Below, piece after piece: positions 34,411-42,057 of a stretch of DNA of 64,000 nucleotides. The DNA comes from Pseudorhodoplanes sp. (lineage in GTDB: Bacteria > Pseudomonadota > Alphaproteobacteria > Rhizobiales > Xanthobacteraceae): assembly GCA_019187085.1 (NCBI GenBank), contig JABARS010000017.1:1-64000 (forward strand), in the 5' to 3' direction. A program made the translations under genes and the position numbers. Each line of letters opens with the position of its first letter. The stretch's first letter is position 1. The notes below the pieces were generated by a model, which saw nothing but the letters and a program-made list of their open reading frames with translations, was not told the DNA's origin and made no database searches.

Positions 34411-36087
34411 CTAACGGACGAGCCCGAGCGGGCGCAGCGCGCGCATGACCTCGGCGCGCATTTCCTCGAACGGGACGAGGTACCGGAAATAGCTGTCCGT
34501 GATCTCCCGGAAGTTCGGCGAAATCCGGAGGACATCGGCGGCCGCGGCCCTGGCATCGTCGATGCGCCCGAGCCGGCTCAGGATCGCCGCACGCAGCAAC
34601 GACGGCGTGAAATGCTCGGGCGCGTGATACTTGTTCACCTCGCGCAGCGCCAGCTCATACTGTTCCTGCCGGAAATGGTTGAGGCAGGTCACGCGATAGG
34701 CCCAGCCGGGCGGATGCAGCAGCGTGCCGAGCGCGCTTGTGAGCATCTCCGCGCCGCGATCCCAGTCACCCGCGAGCGCGCGGAAAAATCCGGCACTCAG
34801 CTTGCCGCTCGGGGCATGCGGATTATGCTCCAGGATGCGCTCGCTCGTCTCAAGGACCTCGTTGAACTGGCCTTCGTAAAGCTGGTGCAGCGCCATCACC
34901 ACATGCGCGAATGCGCAGCGATGATCGAGCTCGAAGGATTGCTGTGCATAGCGGAACACGAGCGCCTTCCAGTCATCGTCGCGATCGAAACCGAGAACGT
35001 TGCCGTAGAAGATCGTATGCGCGAGCGCCGCCCAGATCATGGGATGATTGGGCGCCCGTTCGATGCCCAATTGCAGGTCGGCGCGCGCAAGACGATAGAC
35101 GCGCTCAGTCAGCGTTCGGGCAAGATAGCGATGGCGGTGGATCGAGTCGCGTAAATTCCAACCGTTGGAAGGTCCATATACCGCATGCAGGCTCAGCGTA
35201 TGGGAGATCACGCCGTAATAGTCGGCAATGGCGCCCGCGACATAGGTCGCAAGCCGATCCTGGCTTTCGAGCGCCGCCACCGGCTTCTCGATGTCGAACG
35301 ACTCTGTCCACACGATCGAATTTGTATCGGCATCGTGCAGGCGGCCGGTGATGCGCAGGCAGGAATCAGATTGCCGCACGCTGCCCGAGAGCACGAAGCG
35401 CGCTTTGAGGTGCGCCCCTTCAGAGGACGCAAGCGGGATCGGATCGGCGCCGGCGGGCATCGGAATCACGGCGATATCGCGATAGCGGGCCAGCGCGACC
35501 GTCAATTGATCGAACAGCCCTTCCGCATAGACCCGGCAATCGTCGTGATCGGGCTGATAGCTGAAAGGAACAATGCCGAGCCGCTGGGCATCGAGCTGGC
35601 GGATGTCGTCGCCGATCGCTGTGGTTCCCGCTGCCGGCGGTGCAGCGACCTGGTTCGACAAGGGCGGGCTGTTAAGCTCGAAGACCGGGACATAGCTGCC
35701 CTTCGGCACGTCGATGCGGATTTCGGCTGAGGCACCGGCGCGGAAATAATACATTTCCAGCGCCCGGCGGAGCTTGCCGGCCTCAAGGCGCACCATCGGA
35801 TCGATTTCCGGGTTGAACGAGGAATCGCGCCCTAGGACCTCCGTCGCGATCGTATACTGCTTCAGGTTGCGGGCATTGCCCTCCAATGCCTGTTCCACGA
35901 TGTACTCGAGGAATGCCTTGGTCTTGGGCCCGCCGGCAAAATGCTGCCCCTCGACAATCTGCGCGACCTGGCGCCGGATTTGCTCGGGCGAAGGGCGCGG
36001 CGGAGCGGGCGCGAAACCGCGCTCCGGCACCGCCCCGGCGGGATGGTCCGGCCGCAACGGGGAAATATCGCGCTTGGTCGTCGGCAT
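34411..36087 (-). CDS. Putative regulator: DNA-binding-like N-domain, TolB-like domain, TPR (copy 2)
   Basis: 558 residues and clearly paralogous along its whole length to the protein at 18490-20187. Shared stretches include DPMVRLEAGKLRRALEMYY, VPKGSYVPVFEL, FVLSGSVRQS, WAALAHTIFYGNVLGFDRDDDW and SAGFFRALAGDWD. Domain order is N-domain (about 30-140), TolB-like (about 165-265), TPR-like helices (about 290-545). It lies between the ABC importer and its binding proteins and reads against them. The duplicated promoter suggests the gene was copied with its control region. Regulation of adjacent uptake genes is inferred, not shown. Confidence 0.72.
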   Translation of the reverse strand: MPTTKRDISPLRPDHPAGAVPERGFAPAPPRPSPEQIRRQVAQIVEGQHFAGGPKTKAFLEYIVEQALEGNARNLKQYTIATEVLGRDSSFNPEIDPMVRLEAGKLRRALEMYYFRAGASAEIRIDVPKGSYVPVFELNSPPLSNQVAAPPAAGTTAIGDDIRQLDAQRLGIVPFSYQPDHDDCRVYAEGLFDQLTVALARYRDIAVIPMPAGADPIPLASSEGAHLKARFVLSGSVRQSDSCLRITGRLHDADTNSIVWTESFDIEKPVAALESQDRLATYVAGAIADYYGVISHTLSLHAVYGPSNGWNLRDSIHRHRYLARTLTERVYRLARADLQLGIERAPNHPMIWAALAHTIFYGNVLGFDRDDDWKALVFRYAQQSFELDHRCAFAHVVMALHQLYEGQFNEVLETSERILEHNPHAPSGKLSAGFFRALAGDWDRGAEMLTSALGTLLHPPGWAYRVTCLNHFRQEQYELALREVNKYHAPEHFTPSLLRAAILSRLGRIDDARAAAADVLRISPNFREITDSYFRYLVPFEEMRAEVMRALRPLGLVR

Positions 36088-36127
36088 ACGAGCAATACTA
36101 CCTCTGGGTCTCGCGGGTTTCTACGGT

Positions 36128-36155
36128 ATCCTACTCATAACCCGGACCGTTTCAA
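36128..36155 (-). promoter_or_regulatory. Sigma-70 promoter of regulator copy 2
   Basis: On the minus strand TTGAAA (36155-36150) and TAGGAT (36133-36128) are 16 nt apart. The word AGTTTGAAACGGT (36158-36146) is identical to that at the promoter of copy 1 and lies at nearly the same distance from the start codon. Confidence 0.55.
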
Positions 36156-36268
36156 ACTGGCTTTGCCGGCGCGCGATTCCTACCCTTTTCATGGTGCCCA
36201 TGCACCGTCTGCATCCGGCAGACCCGGATCGATTTCGCCGCACATTTATCTAGAATGTGAGCCATACC

Positions 36269-37297
36269 ATGAGAAACCTCACTCGCCGTACATTCGTCGC
36301 CGGCACTGCCAGCGCCATCGGTTTTCCCGGGCTCGCGTTCGCACAAGGGGCGAACACAAAAGTGCGGTTTGCCGTCGATTGGGTCTGGCAGGGCAATCAT
36401 TCGATCTGGACTTATGGCGCCGATCAAGGTTTGTTCGCCAAGGAAAAGGTGGATGCGTCGATTGAACGCGGATACGGCTCGGCGGACAACCTCAACAAGC
36501 TGGCCGCAGGCGCCCTGGACATCGCGCTCGTCGACCCGAACCTTCTGGCGAAGTTCAACAACGAAAACCCGAACGCGCAGATGAACGCCGTTTGCGTCAT
36601 GTACGACGCAGCCCCGAGCGCGGTGACTTTCCTGAAATCGTCCGGCATCAAGACCGTCAAGGATCTTGAAGGCAAGAAGCTCGCGGTTACCGAAACCGAC
36701 GCGAGCTGGCCGCTGTTCCGCGTCGTCTGTGAGGTCAACAAGATTGACCTCGGAAAAATCGAAGTGGTGAACGTCTCGCCGCAATTGCGCGACAGCATGA
36801 TCATCCAGAAGCGGGTCGACGCCTCGCTCGGATTTTTCGTGACGTCCGTGATCAACATCGCCGCCGCGGGCATTCCGCGCGACGACATCGGTTACATCCA
36901 GTACAACAATGCCGGACTGCAGCTCTATTCGCTCAGCCTGACCTGCCGGAAGGATTATGCAGCCAAGAATCCGGCCGCCGTCTCCGGTTTCATCCGCGGA
37001 ACGATCGCCGGCACGCGCGCCATGCTCGCCAACAAGAAGGCGGCGGTGGAAACTCTGCTCAAGCGCGATCCGTTGCTGAAAGTCGACATCGAGTCGGACC
37101 GCAACGACCTCATCATCAACGGCTCGCTCCTCACCCCCTGGGTGCGTCAGCACGGCCTGAGCACCGTGGATCGCGAGCGGTTCGAGCGGACGGGCGCACA
37201 GGTCGCCAAAGCATTCGGCCTCAGCATTACGCCGAAGATGGAAGATATCTACACCGACAAGTTCCTGCCGCCGCAGGCAGACCGCAAGCTTGTCTGA
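36269..37297 (+). CDS. Periplasmic binding protein, NMT1-like (tandem copy 1)
   Basis: 342 residues from the ATG at 36269; a GTG four codons earlier is possible. The N-terminus TRRTFVAGTASAIGFPGLAFA is a twin-arginine signal ending near AFA-QG. The mature protein is NMT1/THI5-like (VRFAVDWVWQGNHSIWTYGADQGLF). The first strand resembles THI5-type pyrimidine-binding proteins such as ThiY, which suits a pyrimidine-like ligand, but sequence does not prove this. It is closely similar to the next gene over the whole length, so it arose by tandem duplication. The nearest importer genes are at 32822-34386. Confidence 0.88.
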   Translation: MRNLTRRTFVAGTASAIGFPGLAFAQGANTKVRFAVDWVWQGNHSIWTYGADQGLFAKEKVDASIERGYGSADNLNKLAAGALDIALVDPNLLAKFNNENPNAQMNAVCVMYDAAPSAVTFLKSSGIKTVKDLEGKKLAVTETDASWPLFRVVCEVNKIDLGKIEVVNVSPQLRDSMIIQKRVDASLGFFVTSVINIAAAGIPRDDIGYIQYNNAGLQLYSLSLTCRKDYAAKNPAAVSGFIRGTIAGTRAMLANKKAAVETLLKRDPLLKVDIESDRNDLIINGSLLTPWVRQHGLSTVDRERFERTGAQVAKAFGLSITPKMEDIYTDKFLPPQADRKLV

Positions 37298-37346
37298 AAC
37301 GAGAATATCGCATCGGCCGGGAAACCCCCACAAAGGAGATTTAGCC

Positions 37347-38369
37347 ATGGCCCTATCCCGCCGATCCGTTCTGGCCGGTGCAGCAGCGGCAGCTTTCGCG
37401 CCGCGCATGGCGCGCTCGCAGGCCAATCTGGGTCGCGTTCGCTTTGCCGTCGATTTCGTCTGGCAGTCAAATCACTCGATCTGGACCCTCGCGCAGGACA
37501 ACGGCCTGTTCACCGCCGAGAAAGTCGATGTCACGGTCGATCGCGGCTACGGCTCGGCGGACAATCTGACCAAGCTCGCCGCCGGCGCGCTCGATGTCGG
37601 ACTGGTCGACCCCAATCTCCTCGGCAAGTTCAACCAGGAAAATCCGAACAGTCAGATGACGGCCGTCTGTATCGTCTACGATGCCGCGCCGAGCGCCGCC
37701 GTCTACCTGAAATCGTCCGGTATCAAGACGATGAAGGACCTGGAAGGTCGCAAGGTCGCGGTCACTGACGGTTCCGCCAACGTGCCGCTGTTCAAGGCGC
37801 TGTGCCAGATCAACGGGGTCGATCCGAACAAGATCGAGTTTCTTTCGGTGTCGCCGGCCCTGCGCGATACGATGGTGATTCAGCGACGCGCCGATGTCGC
37901 CGTCGGCTTCTTCACGACATCGATCATCAATATGGCCGCTGCCGGCATCCCGAAAGACGATATCGGATACTTCCAGTATTCGAAGCATGGCCTTGCGCTC
38001 TATTCCCTCAGCCTCGTGTGCAAGAAGGATTATTGCGCCGCCAATCCGCAGATCGTCTCTGCCTTCGTGCGCGGCACGATCAAGGGTGCGCGCGCGATGC
38101 TGGCCGACCCCAAGGCCGCCGTCGCCTCCATCATCAAGCGCGACGGGCTCCTGAAGGAAAATGTCGAGCTGGAACGCAACGAACTGATGAACGACGGCTG
38201 TCTGCTTACCCCCTGGGTGCGCCAGCACGGCATAAGCGTCGTCGATCGCGAACGCTTCGAGCGCACGACCGGCCAGGTCACCGAGCTGCTCGGAGCAGCA
38301 AAGCCGAAAATGGGCGACATCTACACGGACAAATACCTGCCGCCGGTTGCCGAACGAAAGATTGTGTAA
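37347..38369 (+). CDS. Periplasmic binding protein, NMT1-like (tandem copy 2)
   Basis: 340 residues; the ATG at 37347 has AAAGGAG upstream, and the longer frame overlapping the previous gene is rejected. The signal ALSRRSVLAGAAAAAF is of twin-arginine type. The body follows copy 1 almost segment by segment: VRFAVDFVWQSNHSIWTLAQ, RGYGSADNLTKLAAGALDVG, DPNLLGKFNQENPNSQMTAV and LLTPWVRQHGISVVDRERFE. Two related binding proteins sharing one permease would widen substrate range or affinity. A hydrolase gene follows after 42 nt. Confidence 0.9.
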   Translation: MALSRRSVLAGAAAAAFAPRMARSQANLGRVRFAVDFVWQSNHSIWTLAQDNGLFTAEKVDVTVDRGYGSADNLTKLAAGALDVGLVDPNLLGKFNQENPNSQMTAVCIVYDAAPSAAVYLKSSGIKTMKDLEGRKVAVTDGSANVPLFKALCQINGVDPNKIEFLSVSPALRDTMVIQRRADVAVGFFTTSIINMAAAGIPKDDIGYFQYSKHGLALYSLSLVCKKDYCAANPQIVSAFVRGTIKGARAMLADPKAAVASIIKRDGLLKENVELERNELMNDGCLLTPWVRQHGISVVDRERFERTTGQVTELLGAAKPKMGDIYTDKYLPPVAERKIV

Positions 38370-38411
38370 GGGTGGAATGCGCACCCGCGCAGCGGGCCGC
38401 ACCTCTGTCAT

Positions 38412-39695
38412 ATGAAAAAGAAACTGTTCGACGCGATCGATTCCCTGGCGCCGTCGCTTGCCGACCTGTTCAAGACGATCGCACAACGCACAAGTGACGG
38501 GGTCGGGATTTCCCGCGACGCTTACGGAGAGGTGGAGACCGCCGCCGGCGACATCCTGATCCGGTTCGCACATGACGTCGGGCTCGATGCGGGCTACGAC
38601 CGGGTGGGCAACGTCAATGTCGCCGCCAAAGGCCGGCTCGCCGAACCGGCGACGATCCTGATCGGCTCGCATATCGATTCCGTGCCGCGCGGGGGCAATT
38701 ATGATGGGCTCGCCGGCGTGGTCGCCGGTATCGGGGCGCTGGCGGCACTCCAGAAATGCGGTGACGGGGCCGCGCACGGCGTGCACACCCTTGGCTTTCG
38801 CGGCGAGGAGAGCCCCTGGTTTGGAACAGCTTATCTCGGCAGCAAGCTTCTGACCGGGCAGATGTCGCGCGCCGAAGCCGAGAATCTCCGACGTTTCGAT
38901 ACGAAGAAGACACTGGCCGAGCATCTCCGGCAGCTCGGCGTCAATCTCGACGATCTCGGGCGTCCGGCAATACCGCTCGACAAAGTCCGCGCCTATTTCG
39001 AACTTCACATTGAGCAGGCTCCTCTACTCGAAGACCTCGGCAAGCCGATCGGGATCGCAACCGCCGTGCGCGGCAATATCCGTTACCCATTCGCCAAATG
39101 CTTCGGCCGCTATGCGCATTCGGGTGCGGTGCCGCGACATCTGCGCGCCGACGCACTCATGGCCACCGCGAAGCTGATCGCGTACTGTGACGAGATCTGG
39201 CATCGTGAAATCAAAGCGGGGCACGACGATCTCGTCTTCACCTGCGGAGTTTTTCAGACAAATTCCACCGAACATTCCATGACAAAGGTTCCGGGCGAGA
39301 TCTCGTTCACGTTCAATGTCGGCGGCATCAATGACGAGGTCATGGAACGCTTTCACCGCGAGGCGATGGCGAAGGCGGACGCGCTGGCGAAGGAACATCA
39401 TGTGCGCTTCGAGTTTGGCACGCGCGTCGGAACTGGCGCCGTCGGACTCGATCCGGGTATCGCAGCCGCGCTGGACGGAACCGCGCGCGAGGCCGGCATC
39501 GAGGCCCACCGTATGCCGACGGTCGGTCACGATGCCGCAATGTTCGTCAAGCGCGGCACGCCGGCCGGCATCGTCCTGATCCGCAACGCCAACGGCAGCC
39601 ATAATCCCGCAGAGCACATGGAGATGGACGATTTCACGGTGGGACTGAAAGTCCTGACGGCGACCGTCTCGGACATGACCGCGTCCCGCCGTTAG
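38412..39695 (+). CDS. N-carbamoyl-amino-acid hydrolase / beta-ureidopropionase-like (M20 family)
   Basis: 427 residues. Metal and substrate motifs of the Zn-dependent M20-type amidases are present: GSHIDSVPRGGNYDGLAGV, RGEESPWFGTAYLG, ELHIEQAPLLED and PTVGHDAAMF, then NGSHNPAEHM. The family includes L-carbamoylases, allantoate amidohydrolase and beta-ureidopropionase, which remove a carbamoyl group and release CO2 and ammonia. The EEGxRF segment of many relatives reads EESPWF. Together with the dihydropyrimidinase-like gene at 21100 and the beta-transaminase-like gene that follows, a role in pyrimidine-type degradation is the best fit. Confidence 0.85.
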   Translation: MKKKLFDAIDSLAPSLADLFKTIAQRTSDGVGISRDAYGEVETAAGDILIRFAHDVGLDAGYDRVGNVNVAAKGRLAEPATILIGSHIDSVPRGGNYDGLAGVVAGIGALAALQKCGDGAAHGVHTLGFRGEESPWFGTAYLGSKLLTGQMSRAEAENLRRFDTKKTLAEHLRQLGVNLDDLGRPAIPLDKVRAYFELHIEQAPLLEDLGKPIGIATAVRGNIRYPFAKCFGRYAHSGAVPRHLRADALMATAKLIAYCDEIWHREIKAGHDDLVFTCGVFQTNSTEHSMTKVPGEISFTFNVGGINDEVMERFHREAMAKADALAKEHHVRFEFGTRVGTGAVGLDPGIAAALDGTAREAGIEAHRMPTVGHDAAMFVKRGTPAGIVLIRNANGSHNPAEHMEMDDFTVGLKVLTATVSDMTASRR

Positions 39696-39716
39696 CGGGC
39701 GCGCAAGGAGCGTAAC

Positions 39717-41048
39717 GTGGGCATATCGGTAGGGAATCTGTCGATCGACGCGGCGCTCGCCTCCGCGCATGACCGCTACATCAAGCGTCATCCGAAAAGC
39801 GCCGCGGCTTACCAGGCCGCGCGCGCCGTCATGCCCGGCGGCAATACGCGCTCGGTCCTCTATTTCGATCCGTTTCCGCTCACCATGGCGCGTGGGGCCG
39901 GCGCCGAGGTCTGGGACATCGACGGCAACCGTTACTGCGATTTCGTCGGAGAATTCTCGGCCGGCCTCTACGGGCACACCGATCCCGTCATCCGCGCCGC
40001 CATCATCGAGGCGCTCGATGGCGGCATCGTCATGGCCGCCCCCACGACCATCGAGGAGCGGCTTGCGACCGCAATCAGGGATCGTTTTCCTTCGCTGGAG
40101 CAATTGCGCTTCTGCAATTCGGGCACCGAAGCCAACATTCTCGCGCTCGTCACCGCGATCGCCTTCACCGGGCGCCGCAAGATCATGGTGTTCCGCGAGG
40201 CCTATCACGGCGGCGTGCTCGTTTTCTCGGGCGGCGGCAGTCCGATGAACGTGCCGTTCGATTTCCTGCTCGGCGATTACAACGACGCCCCGGCCGCCGA
40301 ACGGCTGATCCGCGCCCACGCCGGTTCGCTCGCGGCTGTCATCGTCGAACCTATTCTCGGAGCGGCGGGTAACATCCCGGGTGGTGTGGAGTTCCTGCGC
40401 ACATTGCGCAGGGCGACGCACGACGCGGGCGCGCTGCTGATCTTCGACGAGGTAAAGACATCGCGCTGCGGTGCGGGCGGCGTACAGGCGCTGCACGGTG
40501 TCGTTCCGGACATGACCACGCTCGGCAAGTATATCGGCGGCGGACTGCCGACCGGCGTGTTCGGCGGGCGCGCCGACATCATGGGTTGCTTCGACCCCAA
40601 GGGCGCGAAGGCGCTCCGCCATGCCGGGACGTTCAACAACAATGTCTGCTCAATGGCGGCCGGTTATGCCGGCCTGACCAAAGTATTCACCCGGGCGCGT
40701 GCCGATGAATTCCTGCGCGAGCAGGAGGCCTTCCGGGTCGAGCTGAACGAGAAAATGATCGCGCTCAATGTGCCCGTGCAGTTCATCGGACTTGGCTCGA
40801 TGTTTACGGTGCATTTTTCGAGCCGGCCGATCTCCCACCCCAAGGACATCCCCGCTATCAGTCGCCGCCTCGCGCAGCTCTTCCATATCGAGTGCATCCT
40901 CAGCAACGTTCTTGTCGCGTCGCGCGGAGACATCTTCATGAGCCTGCCGGTCGGCCCGCAGCACAAGGCCGCGCTGTCGGAGGCGATATTGCGCTTTGTC
41001 GATTCCTACGGTGAACTGATCCGGCGTGAAATCGCGGCACTCACATAG
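39717..41048 (+). CDS. Class III aminotransferase, beta-amino-acid transaminase type
   Basis: 443 residues, GTG start with AAGGAG. Such proteins are often labelled glutamate-1-semialdehyde aminomutase. The PLP lysine is in TLGKYIGGGLP, with FDEVKTSR before it. The stretch MPGGNTRSVLYFDPFPLTM matches the beta-phenylalanine/beta-amino-acid transaminases of Mesorhizobium and Variovorax as I recall them. Arg45 and Arg403 stand where the Variovorax enzyme has its substrate arginines 41 and 398. This favours transfer of an amino group from a beta-amino acid to 2-oxoglutarate or pyruvate. It follows the carbamoylase gene by 21 nt, in the order a reductive pyrimidine pathway would need. Confidence 0.85.
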   Translation: MGISVGNLSIDAALASAHDRYIKRHPKSAAAYQAARAVMPGGNTRSVLYFDPFPLTMARGAGAEVWDIDGNRYCDFVGEFSAGLYGHTDPVIRAAIIEALDGGIVMAAPTTIEERLATAIRDRFPSLEQLRFCNSGTEANILALVTAIAFTGRRKIMVFREAYHGGVLVFSGGGSPMNVPFDFLLGDYNDAPAAERLIRAHAGSLAAVIVEPILGAAGNIPGGVEFLRTLRRATHDAGALLIFDEVKTSRCGAGGVQALHGVVPDMTTLGKYIGGGLPTGVFGGRADIMGCFDPKGAKALRHAGTFNNNVCSMAAGYAGLTKVFTRARADEFLREQEAFRVELNEKMIALNVPVQFIGLGSMFTVHFSSRPISHPKDIPAISRRLAQLFHIECILSNVLVASRGDIFMSLPVGPQHKAALSEAILRFVDSYGELIRREIAALT

Positions 41049-41063
41049 GGTACGGGGCGGGAC

Positions 41064-42014
41064 GTGGCAAAAGGCGGCATTATCGACGTTCACCACCACA
41101 TCCTGCCGCCCTTTTATCTGACAGCACTCGGCGAGCGGATCGGCACGCAGGGCCTGACCGGATCCCTGCCCGACTGGAGTCCGTCGATCTCCCTGGAAGC
41201 CATGGACCGCAACGGCATCGCGGCGGCCGTCACCTCCATCTCCTCGCCCGGCATTCATCTCGGCGATCCGGCGGCAACGAAGCGCCTCGCCCGCGCCTGC
41301 AACGACTATGCGGCATCGCTGAAACGCGACCATCCGAAGCGGTTCGGCTTTTTCGCTGTGTTGCCGCTGCCGGACGTGGACGCCAGTCTCGTCGAGATCG
41401 AGCATGCATTCGACGTTCTCGGAGCGGACGGGGTCGGACTTCTGACGAATTATGGCGGCGTCTATCCCGGCGATACCCGTCTTGCCCCGATATTCGCGGA
41501 GCTGGAGCGACGCAAGGCGGTCATATTCTTCCACCCGACGGCATCGGCAGGCTGGGAATGGTTGCCGGACATTCCGATGCCGACGCTCGAATTTCCATTC
41601 GATACCACACGCGCGGTGGTCAGCATGTTGCTCGGTGGGACATTCACGCATTGCCCGAAGGCACGTTTCATCTTTTCCCATGCCGGCGGGACCGTGCCGT
41701 TCCTGATCGAGCGGATCGCCCGCCTGTCGATCCTGCCGCAATTCCAGCGGAACGTGCCCGACGGTGTGCGCGCCGTGTTGCGGCGGCTTTATTTCGACCT
41801 GGCGCTGGCGTCCAACCCGCTGGCGTTCTCGACCCTGATGCAGGTCACCGATTGCGGGCAGCTTCTGTTCGGCAGCGATTACCCGCACGCGCGCGAAAAG
41901 ACGATGGCCGACATGGTGAACGGCATAAAAGGTCTGCCGGCATCCGATCCCGATTATGATAAGATCGCGCGCGGCAATGCGATCGCATTGTTTCCCACGC
42001 TTGCGCAACGCTAG
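41064..42014 (+). CDS. ACMSD-like amidohydrolase (hydrolase or decarboxylase)
   Basis: 316 residues, GTG start behind a G-rich ribosome site. Metal ligands of the amidohydrolase-2 family are visible: IDVHHHILPPFY (HxH), IFFHPTAS, FIFSHAGGTVPF and LLFGSDYPHAR (Asp). Relatives include aminocarboxymuconate-semialdehyde decarboxylase, gamma-resorcylate decarboxylase and dicarbonyl hydrolases. It begins 15 nt after the transaminase gene and ends 43 nt from the convergent aconitase-like gene. It might decarboxylate the oxo-acid made by the transaminase, but that is a guess from position. Confidence 0.84.
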   Translation: MAKGGIIDVHHHILPPFYLTALGERIGTQGLTGSLPDWSPSISLEAMDRNGIAAAVTSISSPGIHLGDPAATKRLARACNDYAASLKRDHPKRFGFFAVLPLPDVDASLVEIEHAFDVLGADGVGLLTNYGGVYPGDTRLAPIFAELERRKAVIFFHPTASAGWEWLPDIPMPTLEFPFDTTRAVVSMLLGGTFTHCPKARFIFSHAGGTVPFLIERIARLSILPQFQRNVPDGVRAVLRRLYFDLALASNPLAFSTLMQVTDCGQLLFGSDYPHAREKTMADMVNGIKGLPASDPDYDKIARGNAIALFPTLAQR

Positions 42015-42057
42015 CAGGTTCGGAGACCCGACCGCTCCGGCTCTTCCCTTCTGCACG

